This document shows positions 1-5,485 of a stretch of DNA of 6,852 bases, piece by piece. The notes below the pieces were generated by a model that did no database searches, was not told the DNA's origin, and saw only the letters and a program-made list of their open reading frames with translations. The stretch comes from JBNRMR01 sp050309705 (lineage in GTDB: Bacteria > Bacillota > Clostridia > Christensenellales > UBA1750): NCBI GenBank assembly GCA_050309705.1, contig JBNRMR010000222.1, forward strand, positions 1 through 6,852. The letters run 5' to 3'. Numbering within the stretch: position 1 is the first letter of the stretch; the number at the start of each line of letters is the position of its first letter. The translations under genes were made by a program, and so were the position numbers.

Positions 1-128
1 GTTTCTTAACTGTAGAAATTGTTAATGATAGTTATTACCAGGTTGTACTGAAAGACAATTCTCTTGAGTTTAGGGGAATTGGTCAGGGAAAACATTCACT
101 AAAGAATCTGCCCGGTCATACAATATAG
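1..128 (+). CDS. Possible C-terminal tail of an unrecognised protein, partial at window start
   Basis: A reading frame is open from base 3 to the TAG at 126-128. It gives 41 residues beginning FLTVEIVNDSYYQ and ending NLPGHTI. Composition is plausible for a beta-rich protein end, and the other two forward frames carry stops within the first 25 bases. No family is recognised. The stretch is AT-rich compared with the genes downstream. An open frame of 42 codons can arise by chance, so this is only a possible gene end. Its stop lies 28 bases before the next ATG, a spacing that would fit cotranscription with the 100-residue gene. Confidence 0.3.
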   Translation, partial: FLTVEIVNDSYYQVVLKDNSLEFRGIGQGKHSLKNLPGHTI

Positions 129-156
129 CGGATACAATTCTGAAAGGAGTGCTATC

Positions 157-459
157 ATGGAAGAAAAAAAAGACTCTTATCCACTGGTTGCGTCGCTGAT
201 GGGAAAATCCGGCGCCAAGGAAATATACAGTCCAACAGGAGAGAGGAGGCGGCAAAGCGATAAGTGGGTGGCATTGCAATCCAGTGACAGGCCAGCCCAT
301 GAAGTACGCATCGACGTTCCGGTGCAAAAGGTTCCCACCAGCCGGGCGACAATCACACAGGGTACATATTTGAAGCAACTGAACGAGAGAATGGACAGGG
401 TTATCGCCGCGCAAGCGCAGATGACCATGGGAAAGAACAATAAAACACCTGCAAAATAA
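157..459 (+). CDS. Small hydrophilic protein of unknown function (100 aa)
   Basis: The product is not recognised. Its ATG follows a clear ribosome binding site (AAAGGAG at about 142-148) at normal spacing, which supports a real translated gene. The protein is soluble and strongly charged, with no signal peptide or membrane segment. The N-terminal half is rich in Lys, Arg, Ser and Gly (residues 1-45, including GERRRQSDKW). A short segment around residues 48-56 (EVRIDVPVQ) could be a beta strand. Residues 68-92 (TYLKQLNERMDRVIAAQAQM) have heptad-like hydrophobic spacing that suggests an amphipathic helix or short coiled coil. The tail is basic and polar. It lies 74 bases upstream of the isomerase-like gene, but a probable promoter in that gap means the two need not share a transcript. 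The only competing readings are antisense frames without comparable initiation signals. Confidence 0.7.
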   Translation: MEEKKDSYPLVASLMGKSGAKEIYSPTGERRRQSDKWVALQSSDRPAHEVRIDVPVQKVPTSRATITQGTYLKQLNERMDRVIAAQAQMTMGKNNKTPAK

Positions 460-469
460 AAGAAAGATG

Positions 470-497
470 CTCACAGCGCCGCAAAATATGGTAGAAT
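470..497 (+). promoter_or_regulatory. Probable sigma-A promoter (extended -10) for the isomerase-like gene
   Basis: TAGAAT at 492-497 is preceded by TG at 489-490, giving an extended -10 (TGgTAGAAT). CTCACA at 470-475 matches four of six positions of the -35 consensus with a 16-base spacer. It sits about 36 bases before the start codon at 534. The -35 is weak, so the extended -10 would carry most of the recognition. The call rests on motif match only. Confidence 0.45.
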
Positions 498-533
498 ATG
501 CTTGCGCCTTAAAAAAACGGAGGAGGAACAATC

Positions 534-1499
534 ATGAAACTGAGCGTATTTGCGGTGCTGCTGAAGCATATGCCCTTTGACGAGGCAGCCAAATATCTGG
601 CGGATTCCGGGGTCCAGGCTGTGGAGTTGGGAGTGGGTGGCTTCCCGGGGAAGGATCATTGCGACCCTGCCGAGCTGCTGAAAGACGAGAGCAAGCTTGA
701 TAAGCTGATGGACACCCTGAAGACGAACAATCTGGAGCTGGCAGCGCTGTCGGTTCACGGCAATCCAGTGCACCCGCAAAAGGAAATCGCTAAAATGTAC
801 CATGATGATTTTGTTAACGCGGTGCTTTTGGCGGAAAAGATGAATGTGGACAGGCTTGTCTGCTTTTCCGGATGCCCTGGAGACAGCGAGGGAAGCAAAT
901 ATCCCAACTGGGTGACATGCCCCTGGCCGGAAGACTTTCTGAAGGTGTTGGACTATCAGTGGAACGACGTGCTGATTCCCTACTGGCAAAAGACGGCGGC
1001 ATTCGCTTCTGATCATGGCATAAAGAAGATTGCGATGGAGATGCACCCAGGCTTTTGCGTTTATAACCCAGAAACCACTTTGCGCCTGAGGAAGGCGGTG
1101 GGTGACATCGTTGGGGCGAACTTCGATCCCTCGCACCTGTTCTGGCAGGGCATTGACCCGGTGGCAGCCATACGCGAGCTGAAGGACGCAATACTCTTCT
1201 TCCACGCCAAGGACACGAAGATAGACGCCACCAACACCGCGAAGAACGGTGTTTTGGACACGAAGCATTATTCCGATGAGTTAAACCGATCATGGATTTT
1301 CAGGAGCGTGGGATATGGGAATGACTATCAGCTTTGGAAGGATATGTTCTCCGCCCTTAGAATGATTGGCTATGATGATGTGATTTCGATTGAGCATGAG
1401 GACAGCCTGATGACATGGAATGAAGGGCTGCAAAAAGCTATTGCATTCCTGAAAGAGACGATGATGTTCGAGGACAAAGGCGACATCTGGTGGGCGTAA
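534..1499 (+). CDS. Sugar phosphate isomerase/epimerase family protein (xylose isomerase-like TIM barrel)
   Basis: The 321-residue product fits the AP-endonuclease-2/xylose isomerase-like TIM-barrel superfamily (PF01261), cytoplasmic metal-dependent enzymes that include isomerases, epimerases and the inosose dehydratase IolE. Visible landmarks are the N-terminal strand with GVQAVELGVGG (residues 26-36), MEMHPG (168-173), FDPSHLFWQG (197-206), FHAKDTKID (223-231) and ISIEHED (284-290). By analogy with the family, Glu169, Asp198, His224 and Glu287 are the likely divalent-metal ligands, with His201 and Lys226 near the active site. Length is normal to slightly long for the family. The start is supported by AGGAGG at 521-526, seven bases before ATG. 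The protein ends in an unusual aromatic tail, DIWWA. No transporter, kinase or dehydrogenase gene is adjacent, so the substrate cannot be named. The family call is secure; the specific reaction is unknown. Confidence 0.9.
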   Translation: MKLSVFAVLLKHMPFDEAAKYLADSGVQAVELGVGGFPGKDHCDPAELLKDESKLDKLMDTLKTNNLELAALSVHGNPVHPQKEIAKMYHDDFVNAVLLAEKMNVDRLVCFSGCPGDSEGSKYPNWVTCPWPEDFLKVLDYQWNDVLIPYWQKTAAFASDHGIKKIAMEMHPGFCVYNPETTLRLRKAVGDIVGANFDPSHLFWQGIDPVAAIRELKDAILFFHAKDTKIDATNTAKNGVLDTKHYSDELNRSWIFRSVGYGNDYQLWKDMFSALRMIGYDDVISIEHEDSLMTWNEGLQKAIAFLKETMMFEDKGDIWWA

Positions 1500-1524
1500 G
1501 ACGCTCAATTATACCGGCGCATAC

Positions 1525-1568
1525 GGCCAACAAAGGGAGCGGCATAAATGCCGCTCCCTTTGTTGGCC
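1525..1568. terminator. Perfect 21-bp-arm hairpin, probable terminator between convergent genes
   Basis: Bases 1525-1545 and 1548-1568 are exact reverse complements separated by AA. The GC-rich core (GGGAGCGGC/GCCGCTCCC) is flanked by an A-rich side on the left and TTTGTT on the right, the usual layout of a bidirectional intrinsic terminator. It starts 26 bases after the isomerase-like stop codon. The T-tract is short and broken by G and lies inside the paired arm, so termination strength is uncertain. It could instead mainly protect the 3' end of the mRNA. Confidence 0.6.
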
Positions 1569-1569
1569 C

Positions 1570-1679
1570 GGGCCGCAGGCTGGCGCGCCAAAGGCGCGCC
1601 ATGAAAGCGGCAGGCCTAAGGGCTTAAGCCCTTAGGCCTGCCGCTTTCCACGGCTGCAAAGCAGCCGAGCCTGCGGCCC
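1570..1679. repeat. Cloverleaf-like compound inverted repeat (four-way junction)
   Basis: An outer stem of 12 perfect base pairs joins 1570-1581 to 1668-1679. It encloses three consecutive perfect hairpins: 1582-1589/1593-1600 (8 bp, GGCGCGCC on both sides of an AAA loop), 1603-1625/1626-1648 (23 bp, no spacer), and 1651-1657/1661-1667 (7 bp, AAA loop). Only two bases (1601-1602 and 1649-1650) separate neighbouring arms. No convincing reading frame or known RNA family is recognised. It lies between convergent genes, so it could be transcribed from either side. The fold is deduced by eye from exact complementarity, without energy calculation. Confidence 0.85.
1603..1648. repeat. 46-bp perfect palindrome without spacer
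   Basis: Every base of 1603-1625 pairs with 1648-1626, and the centre is GGGCTTAAGCCC with no unpaired spacer in the sequence. It forms the middle arm of the cloverleaf-like structure. Its outer part contains AGCGGCA (1606-1612) and its complement (1639-1645), a word also present in the hairpin at 1525-1568 (1538-1544 and 1549-1555). This may indicate common origin of the two arms. Long spacerless palindromes are usually unstable in bacteria, so its exactness is notable. Confidence 0.85.
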
Positions 1680-1680
1680 C

Positions 1681-1723
1681 GCGGCCCCCTGCCCATTGCC
1701 TTTGGCAATGGGCAGGGGGCCGC
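1681..1723. terminator. Perfect 20-bp-arm hairpin with TTT loop downstream of the gerM-like gene
   Basis: Bases 1681-1700 and 1704-1723 are exact reverse complements around a TTT loop. The outer arms are very GC-rich (GCGGCCCCC/GGGGGCCGC). For the minus-strand gene ending at 1752 it is the first structure met after the stop codon, 28 bases downstream, so a role in transcript termination or 3'-end stability is likely. No U-tract follows it in the minus direction (the next bases read GGGGCC). In the plus direction it is followed by AAAATGG. Terminator function is an inference; the hairpin itself is certain. Confidence 0.55.
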
Positions 1724-1751
1724 AAAATGGAGGAAGCTTGATCGCCTTGGG

Positions 1752-2768
1752 CTACTCATACAATAGGTTGTATACGTCCTCATCCTCGCTGTTTACGAAG
1801 GTCGGTATTGCAAGCGTCGCTTCGGAGGGCTCCCATTCCTTTCCATTCACCTGCAGCTTCACGTTTTCCACGCCGTCAAACTGAGCGCAGGTTAGCATCA
1901 GCGACTTGATCGCGTTCTTGCCGCCGTCAACCTCGTTTGCTATGTTGACGAACTCCTCGGTGAAGTTTATCGTTACCGTGCTACCGCTGCGGGTGACGGA
2001 GATCAGCGCTGCGTCAGTGGGCAGTGTCGCCAGAAGCCCGCTGTTGGGTCTTGGGCCCTTCAGCAGCTCAAGAACAGCCGTCTCAAGGTCATCATTGGAA
2101 AACACCATGCGCGTCACAGGCACCATTGCCCCGGATTGCTGGGACTCAAAGTAAAGCTCAATCTTGTTAACGCCGGTGACGGAAATCTGCTCGGTGAGGC
2201 TTTCAAGATTGATATCGCTGCGAGAAATTGGCATACTGATGTCGGTGCCGTTTTTCAGCGTTTCAATCGCGTGGCCGTTTATCAGCAATTGCACTTCTTC
2301 CACGGAATCGAACTCCGTGAGTGCGCACACGACAGCGCTGACCATGTTCGACTCATCGACGGCGCTGGCCCAACTGTTGGCATTTGGGGAAAGCGAAACC
2401 GTGGCAAGCTTATCGGCGGTAATGTTGATATCAACCTCCGTGCCTTCGGGGAGAACAGTCTCCAGCCCAAGGCTTGCCGCCTCGGCGTTGTTCTCCTCGC
2501 TACCGACCATCAGGCTTAGAGTCGCCTTGGCGATTCCGTCCGCCCAGGGAATAGTCCTTGTGACCGGCACGATATAGCCGAACGAATCCTTGTAGTAGAC
2601 AGTGGTGGTGCGTGTGGATTGGGAGACTTCCCCCGCGGTTGGAATTTCCTCGATGGGAATCTCCAAGGTGGGAACAGCGGTGTCATCCTGCTTTTTGCAG
2701 CCGCCCATAAGCGCCAGACTCACAATAATCAGCGCGGCCAAAATAACAGCAAGGTATCTTTTATGCAT
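1752..2768 (-). CDS. gerM: GerM-type lipoprotein with two GerMN domains (sporulation/germination)
   Basis: The 338-residue product begins with a lipoprotein signal: basic MHKR, a hydrophobic stretch (residues 5-21) and Cys24 in MGGC, after which the mature chain is polar. Met at position -3 of the lipobox is less usual than Leu. Two GerMN domains follow, at about 55-175 and 203-315. They align with each other: VPVTR recurs at 67-71 and 216-220, LPEGT (106-110) matches LPTDA (249-253), and VEEVQLLINGH (156-166) matches VENVKLQVNGK (300-310). In Bacillus subtilis GerM is a membrane lipoprotein needed for sporulation, where it helps assemble the SpoIIIA-SpoIIQ channel complex around the engulfed forespore. 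The start is supported by AGGAGG seven bases upstream of ATG on the minus strand. The gene is monocistronic here, divergent from rqcH and convergent with the isomerase-like gene. Family assignment is strong; exact equivalence to B. subtilis GerM is inferred. Confidence 0.88.
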   Translation of the reverse strand: MHKRYLAVILAALIIVSLALMGGCKKQDDTAVPTLEIPIEEIPTAGEVSQSTRTTTVYYKDSFGYIVPVTRTIPWADGIAKATLSLMVGSEENNAEAASLGLETVLPEGTEVDINITADKLATVSLSPNANSWASAVDESNMVSAVVCALTEFDSVEEVQLLINGHAIETLKNGTDISMPISRSDINLESLTEQISVTGVNKIELYFESQQSGAMVPVTRMVFSNDDLETAVLELLKGPRPNSGLLATLPTDAALISVTRSGSTVTINFTEEFVNIANEVDGGKNAIKSLMLTCAQFDGVENVKLQVNGKEWEPSEATLAIPTFVNSEDEDVYNLLYE

Positions 2769-2827
2769 GACTCATCCTCCTGACAGCAAGTTTCATAGTT
2801 AAACCTATTATGCTTTGTAGAAAGATA

Positions 2828-2836
2828 TGCTATAAT
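2828..2836 (+). promoter_or_regulatory. Extended -10 promoter for rqcH
   Basis: TGcTATAAT at 2828-2836 is a perfect extended -10 element, located 35 bases before the rqcH start codon. The -35 region at the expected spacing (TTATGC, 2808-2813) is poor, which is common for extended -10 promoters. It lies in the 102-base divergent region shared with the minus-strand gerM gene. Confidence 0.6.
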
Positions 2837-2870
2837 AAACAAGTTATTACAGGCTTGGAGGGTATTTTTT

Positions 2871-4631
2871 ATGCCTATGGACGGTTTGATGCTCTTCAGT
2901 GTTGCAAGAGAACTGAAAGGCCTGCTTGCAGGCGGGAGAGTAGACCGGATACAACAGCCCGAAAGGGATGAAATACACATGCTGATAAGGGCGGGCGGCA
3001 GAAACCACAGGCTGGTCCTTTCCAGCAGCGCCAACCATGCCAGGGCGCATCTTTCGGCGGCATCCAAAAAAAGCATGGATGTTCCGCCCCAGCTTTGCGT
3101 GCTCATGCGCAAGCATCTGATGGGCGGCAGGATAATCGACATAGAGCAAGTGGGTCTGGACAGGATAATCAAAATCACAGTTGAAAGCATGGACGAAATT
3201 GGCGATTATACGACAAAATATATTATGGTGGAGATGATGGGCAGGCATTCCAACATCATCCTTTTAAACGATGAGATGAGGATTCTGGACAGCGCCAGCC
3301 GCATAACGGCGGAGATAAGCCGGGTGAGGGAGGTTCTGCCGCATTTGCCTTATCAGCTGCCGCCCTCCCAGGACAAGCTAGACGGACGAACCGCAAGTCC
3401 GCAGGAAATCCGTGAAAAGCTGGAGGGACAATCCTCTCAGACGCTGGATAAGGCGCTGATGGCATCTTTAAGCGGGCTTTCACAGCAGGCGGCAAGAGAG
3501 CTGTCATACAGGTTTTTGATGGACGAAAAGGCGCCGCCTTCCATTTGGATTAAGCATGTGCATGCCTTATGCGGTGATGTGAAAAAGTTTTTCGATGATT
3601 TGGCGCAGGAGGAAAGCGCGGTTTTGTTTGTGCCTGAGGGCGCCATTGCCGATGTAACCTCGTTTGTGTACACGAGCAGGCCTAAAGACGAACAAATTAC
3701 CATGGCGTCCATGTCCGAAGCTCTGGATGAATTTTACACAAAGCGTGACCAGAGCGAGCGTATGAAGCAAAAGACCTCCGCCATGCACAAAAACCTTTCC
3801 TCTGCCCTTGAAAGATGCGAGCGAAAGCTGGCGATGCAGCTTGAAAAGCGGGAGGAGATCAAAAACCGGGATCAGTTGCGGGTATATGGCGAGCTGATTA
3901 TGTCCAGCCTATATAATATTAAAAAAGGTGACAGTCAGGCTAGGGTCACGGACTATTACACCGAAGGCCTGCCGGAGATAGACATACCCATGGACGAGAC
4001 TCTTTCGCCCGCCGAAAATGCTCAGAAATATTTTAAGGCTTACAACAAGGCAAAGGCCGCCGCCGAGCTGGTGGAGGGCCAGATAAAGGAAAACCTGGAG
4101 GAGATGGAATATCTCAAGGCTCTTATTTTCAATATGGAACATATTTCCGGCGAGGATGAGCTGGCCGAGATGAGAGAGGAGCTTGTGAGGGCCGGCTATG
4201 CGCGCAGGCAGCATAAGAGGGACGAGCGAAGGGGTGGAAAACCGGTTAAGATGAAGGAGTCGAAGCCCCGCGAGTTCAAGGCCCCGGATGGAACGCTGAT
4301 ATTTGTTGGCAAGAACAACGCACAAAATGAGAGGCTGACATTCTCTGCCGCGCCAAACGACATTTGGCTCCACGCGAAGGATATGCCCGGCTCCCATGTG
4401 GTAATCCGCCTTGATGGTCGGGAGGAGCCCTCGGACGAAACCCTGCTGTATGCGGCATCCCTTGCGGCAAAATTCAGCAAAGGAAAAAAATCCTCATTGG
4501 TGCCGGTGGACTACACAAGGCGTCGCCATGTGAAAAAACCTGGAGGCGCAAGGCCCGGTTTCGTCGTCTATACCCATGAGCGGCAGATAATGGCAAGGCC
4601 CATGGAGGAAAACAGCGAACGCGATGTGTAA
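2871..4631 (+). CDS. rqcH: Ribosome quality control protein RqcH (Rqc2/NFACT family)
   Basis: The 586-residue product has the full NFACT layout, also annotated as fibronectin-binding protein FbpA (YloA in B. subtilis). The NFACT-N domain covers about 1-165, with LDRIIKI and EMMGRHSNIIL; Asp97-Arg98 fall at the same numbers as the tRNA-binding DR pair described in B. subtilis RqcH. A helix-hairpin-helix-like part lies near 185-215, a long charged coiled-coil region at about 285-445, and a C-terminal NFACT-R domain from about 468 (FKAPDGTLIFVGKNN, DIWLHAKDMPGSHVVI). RqcH binds stalled 50S subunits carrying peptidyl-tRNA and, with alanyl-tRNA, adds C-terminal alanine tails that mark nascent chains for proteolysis. 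It acts in the cytoplasm on ribosomes. Length and all domains are complete, so it should be functional. GGAGGG at 2857-2862, eight bases before ATG, fixes the start. It appears to be transcribed alone: a new promoter lies before the next gene, although no clear terminator is seen after its stop. Confidence 0.95.
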   Translation: MPMDGLMLFSVARELKGLLAGGRVDRIQQPERDEIHMLIRAGGRNHRLVLSSSANHARAHLSAASKKSMDVPPQLCVLMRKHLMGGRIIDIEQVGLDRIIKITVESMDEIGDYTTKYIMVEMMGRHSNIILLNDEMRILDSASRITAEISRVREVLPHLPYQLPPSQDKLDGRTASPQEIREKLEGQSSQTLDKALMASLSGLSQQAARELSYRFLMDEKAPPSIWIKHVHALCGDVKKFFDDLAQEESAVLFVPEGAIADVTSFVYTSRPKDEQITMASMSEALDEFYTKRDQSERMKQKTSAMHKNLSSALERCERKLAMQLEKREEIKNRDQLRVYGELIMSSLYNIKKGDSQARVTDYYTEGLPEIDIPMDETLSPAENAQKYFKAYNKAKAAAELVEGQIKENLEEMEYLKALIFNMEHISGEDELAEMREELVRAGYARRQHKRDERRGGKPVKMKESKPREFKAPDGTLIFVGKNNAQNERLTFSAAPNDIWLHAKDMPGSHVVIRLDGREEPSDETLLYAASLAAKFSKGKKSSLVPVDYTRRRHVKKPGGARPGFVVYTHERQIMARPMEENSERDV

Positions 4632-4689
4632 TTTGGGGCGGCAAATATGGGGTTTGGGAAGCAGGTTGCAGGTTTTCACGCATTTTTGT

Positions 4690-4718
4690 TTGACCACAGT
4701 ACATATTTTAATTATAAT
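4690..4718 (+). promoter_or_regulatory. Near-consensus sigma-A promoter for the xpaC-telA operon
   Basis: TTGACC at 4690-4695 and TATAAT at 4713-4718 are separated by exactly 17 bases, so 11 of 12 hexamer bases match the vegetative consensus. The AT-rich spacer end and surroundings support it. The predicted start near 4725 leaves a leader of about 38 bases before the ATG at 4763. No operator or riboswitch structure is evident in the short leader. The match suggests strong, constitutive-type expression unless a repressor acts here. Confidence 0.75.
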
Positions 4719-4762
4719 ACATAATGTGGCGGGGATACTTGCATTAAAGGGGAGGGGCGCAT

Positions 4763-5449
4763 ATGAACAAATATTCAAGCGAAGGCCATGAGATGATCCT
4801 TAAAAGGAAGCAAAGCCCCTGGCCCTATTATGTTGCCGGGGCAGTCTGGCTTTTGTATGCCCTTGTTTTTCCCATGTATAGGATATGGGATTTTATAATA
4901 GCGGCTGCGATTACATTCGCGGCGTTTTTTGCCTGCAAAACCTGGCTGTTCAGGCCCCATGACATCTGGGTGAAGGCGCCAATTGCCCCCTTTGAAACTG
5001 GTGACGAGGCCGCAGACGAAGTGCTTTCGCAGGGCAGGGAATATCTGAGAAGACTGCGGGCTGGCCGGGCGGAGATTGAAAACCTGATGGTGCGCGACAA
5101 GCTGGAGAAAATAATCGGGGCGGTGCAGAGCATATTTGCTTACGTTGAAGAAAACCCGCGAAAGGCTCTTCGCATCAGGAGCTTCATAGACTATTATCTG
5201 CCCACGGTGGTAAAACTTGTGGAGAAATACGCACAGCTTGAGCGCCAGAGCATAAGGGGCGAAAATATTGCCCAGAGCCTGAAGGATATCGGCGGCATAC
5301 TTGACACAATTGAGCAGGCATTTAAGAAGCAGTTTGACGCTCTTTATGACGACGCCGCCCTGGACATCATCACTGATGTTCAAGTGCTGGAAAAGATGCT
5401 GGCAGGGGAAGGCCTTTCCGGCGGCATATATGAAAAAAACAACGGCTAA
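4763..5449 (+). CDS. xpaC: XpaC-like membrane protein (5-bromo-4-chloroindolyl phosphate hydrolysis family)
   Basis: The 228-residue product resembles the XpaC family, named for an indolyl-phosphate hydrolysis phenotype in Bacillus, although an enzymatic mechanism is not established. After a basic N-terminus, two membrane segments are visible at about 21-38 (YYVAGAVWLLYALVFPMY) and 42-60, forming a hairpin in the membrane. The remainder (about 80-215) is a charged, helical cytoplasmic domain with family-like features: GREYLRRLRAGRAEIEN, then FIDYYLPTVVKLVEKY (141-156) and a C-terminal helix ending VQVLEKMLAG. A strong purine-rich ribosome binding site (GGGGAGGGG ending at 4756) favours ATG 4763 over the in-frame ATG at 4793. 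It is the first gene of an operon with the telA-like gene 36 bases downstream, the same pairing as xpaC-yaaN in B. subtilis. Function is probably in envelope or stress physiology with TelA. The family call is good; the biochemical role is unknown. Confidence 0.85.
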   Translation: MNKYSSEGHEMILKRKQSPWPYYVAGAVWLLYALVFPMYRIWDFIIAAAITFAAFFACKTWLFRPHDIWVKAPIAPFETGDEAADEVLSQGREYLRRLRAGRAEIENLMVRDKLEKIIGAVQSIFAYVEENPRKALRIRSFIDYYLPTVVKLVEKYAQLERQSIRGENIAQSLKDIGGILDTIEQAFKKQFDALYDDAALDIITDVQVLEKMLAGEGLSGGIYEKNNG

Positions 5450-5485
5450 GCGGTTATTTTATAAAAAATCTGGGAGGTACGCATT

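Noticed and set aside
471..1268. Long minus-strand open frame (265 codons) opposite the isomerase-like gene
   Set aside because: It is antisense to a well-supported enzyme gene with all catalytic motifs. Its translation shows no recognisable family and no convincing ribosome binding site.
1581..1601. Paired GGCGCGCC sites read as cloning or vector sequence
   Set aside because: The 8-base restriction-site-like words form a hairpin around AAA within a larger natural-looking inverted repeat, and no other vector or linker sequence is present.
1525..1723. CRISPR array or tRNA-like gene suggested by the cloverleaf shape
   Set aside because: There are no regularly spaced direct repeats with unique spacers. 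Arm lengths, loops and bases do not fit the conserved D, anticodon and T arms of a tRNA.
1696..1884. Plus-strand open frame of 62 codons beginning in the last hairpin
   Set aside because: It starts inside a perfect inverted repeat, has no ribosome binding site and runs antisense through the end of the gerM-like gene.
2136..2577. Plus-strand open frames of 127 and 137 codons inside the gerM region
   Set aside because: They overlap the GerMN domains on the opposite strand, which account for the sequence. The translations lack recognisable domains.
4632..4689. Intrinsic terminator for rqcH
   Set aside because: No stable inverted repeat followed by a T-tract could be found. The T-rich stretch near 4683-4691 has no hairpin before it.
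4793..4795. Alternative ATG start for the xpaC-like gene
   Set aside because: The ribosome binding site at 4749-4756 is correctly spaced for ATG 4763, and no comparable site precedes 4793.
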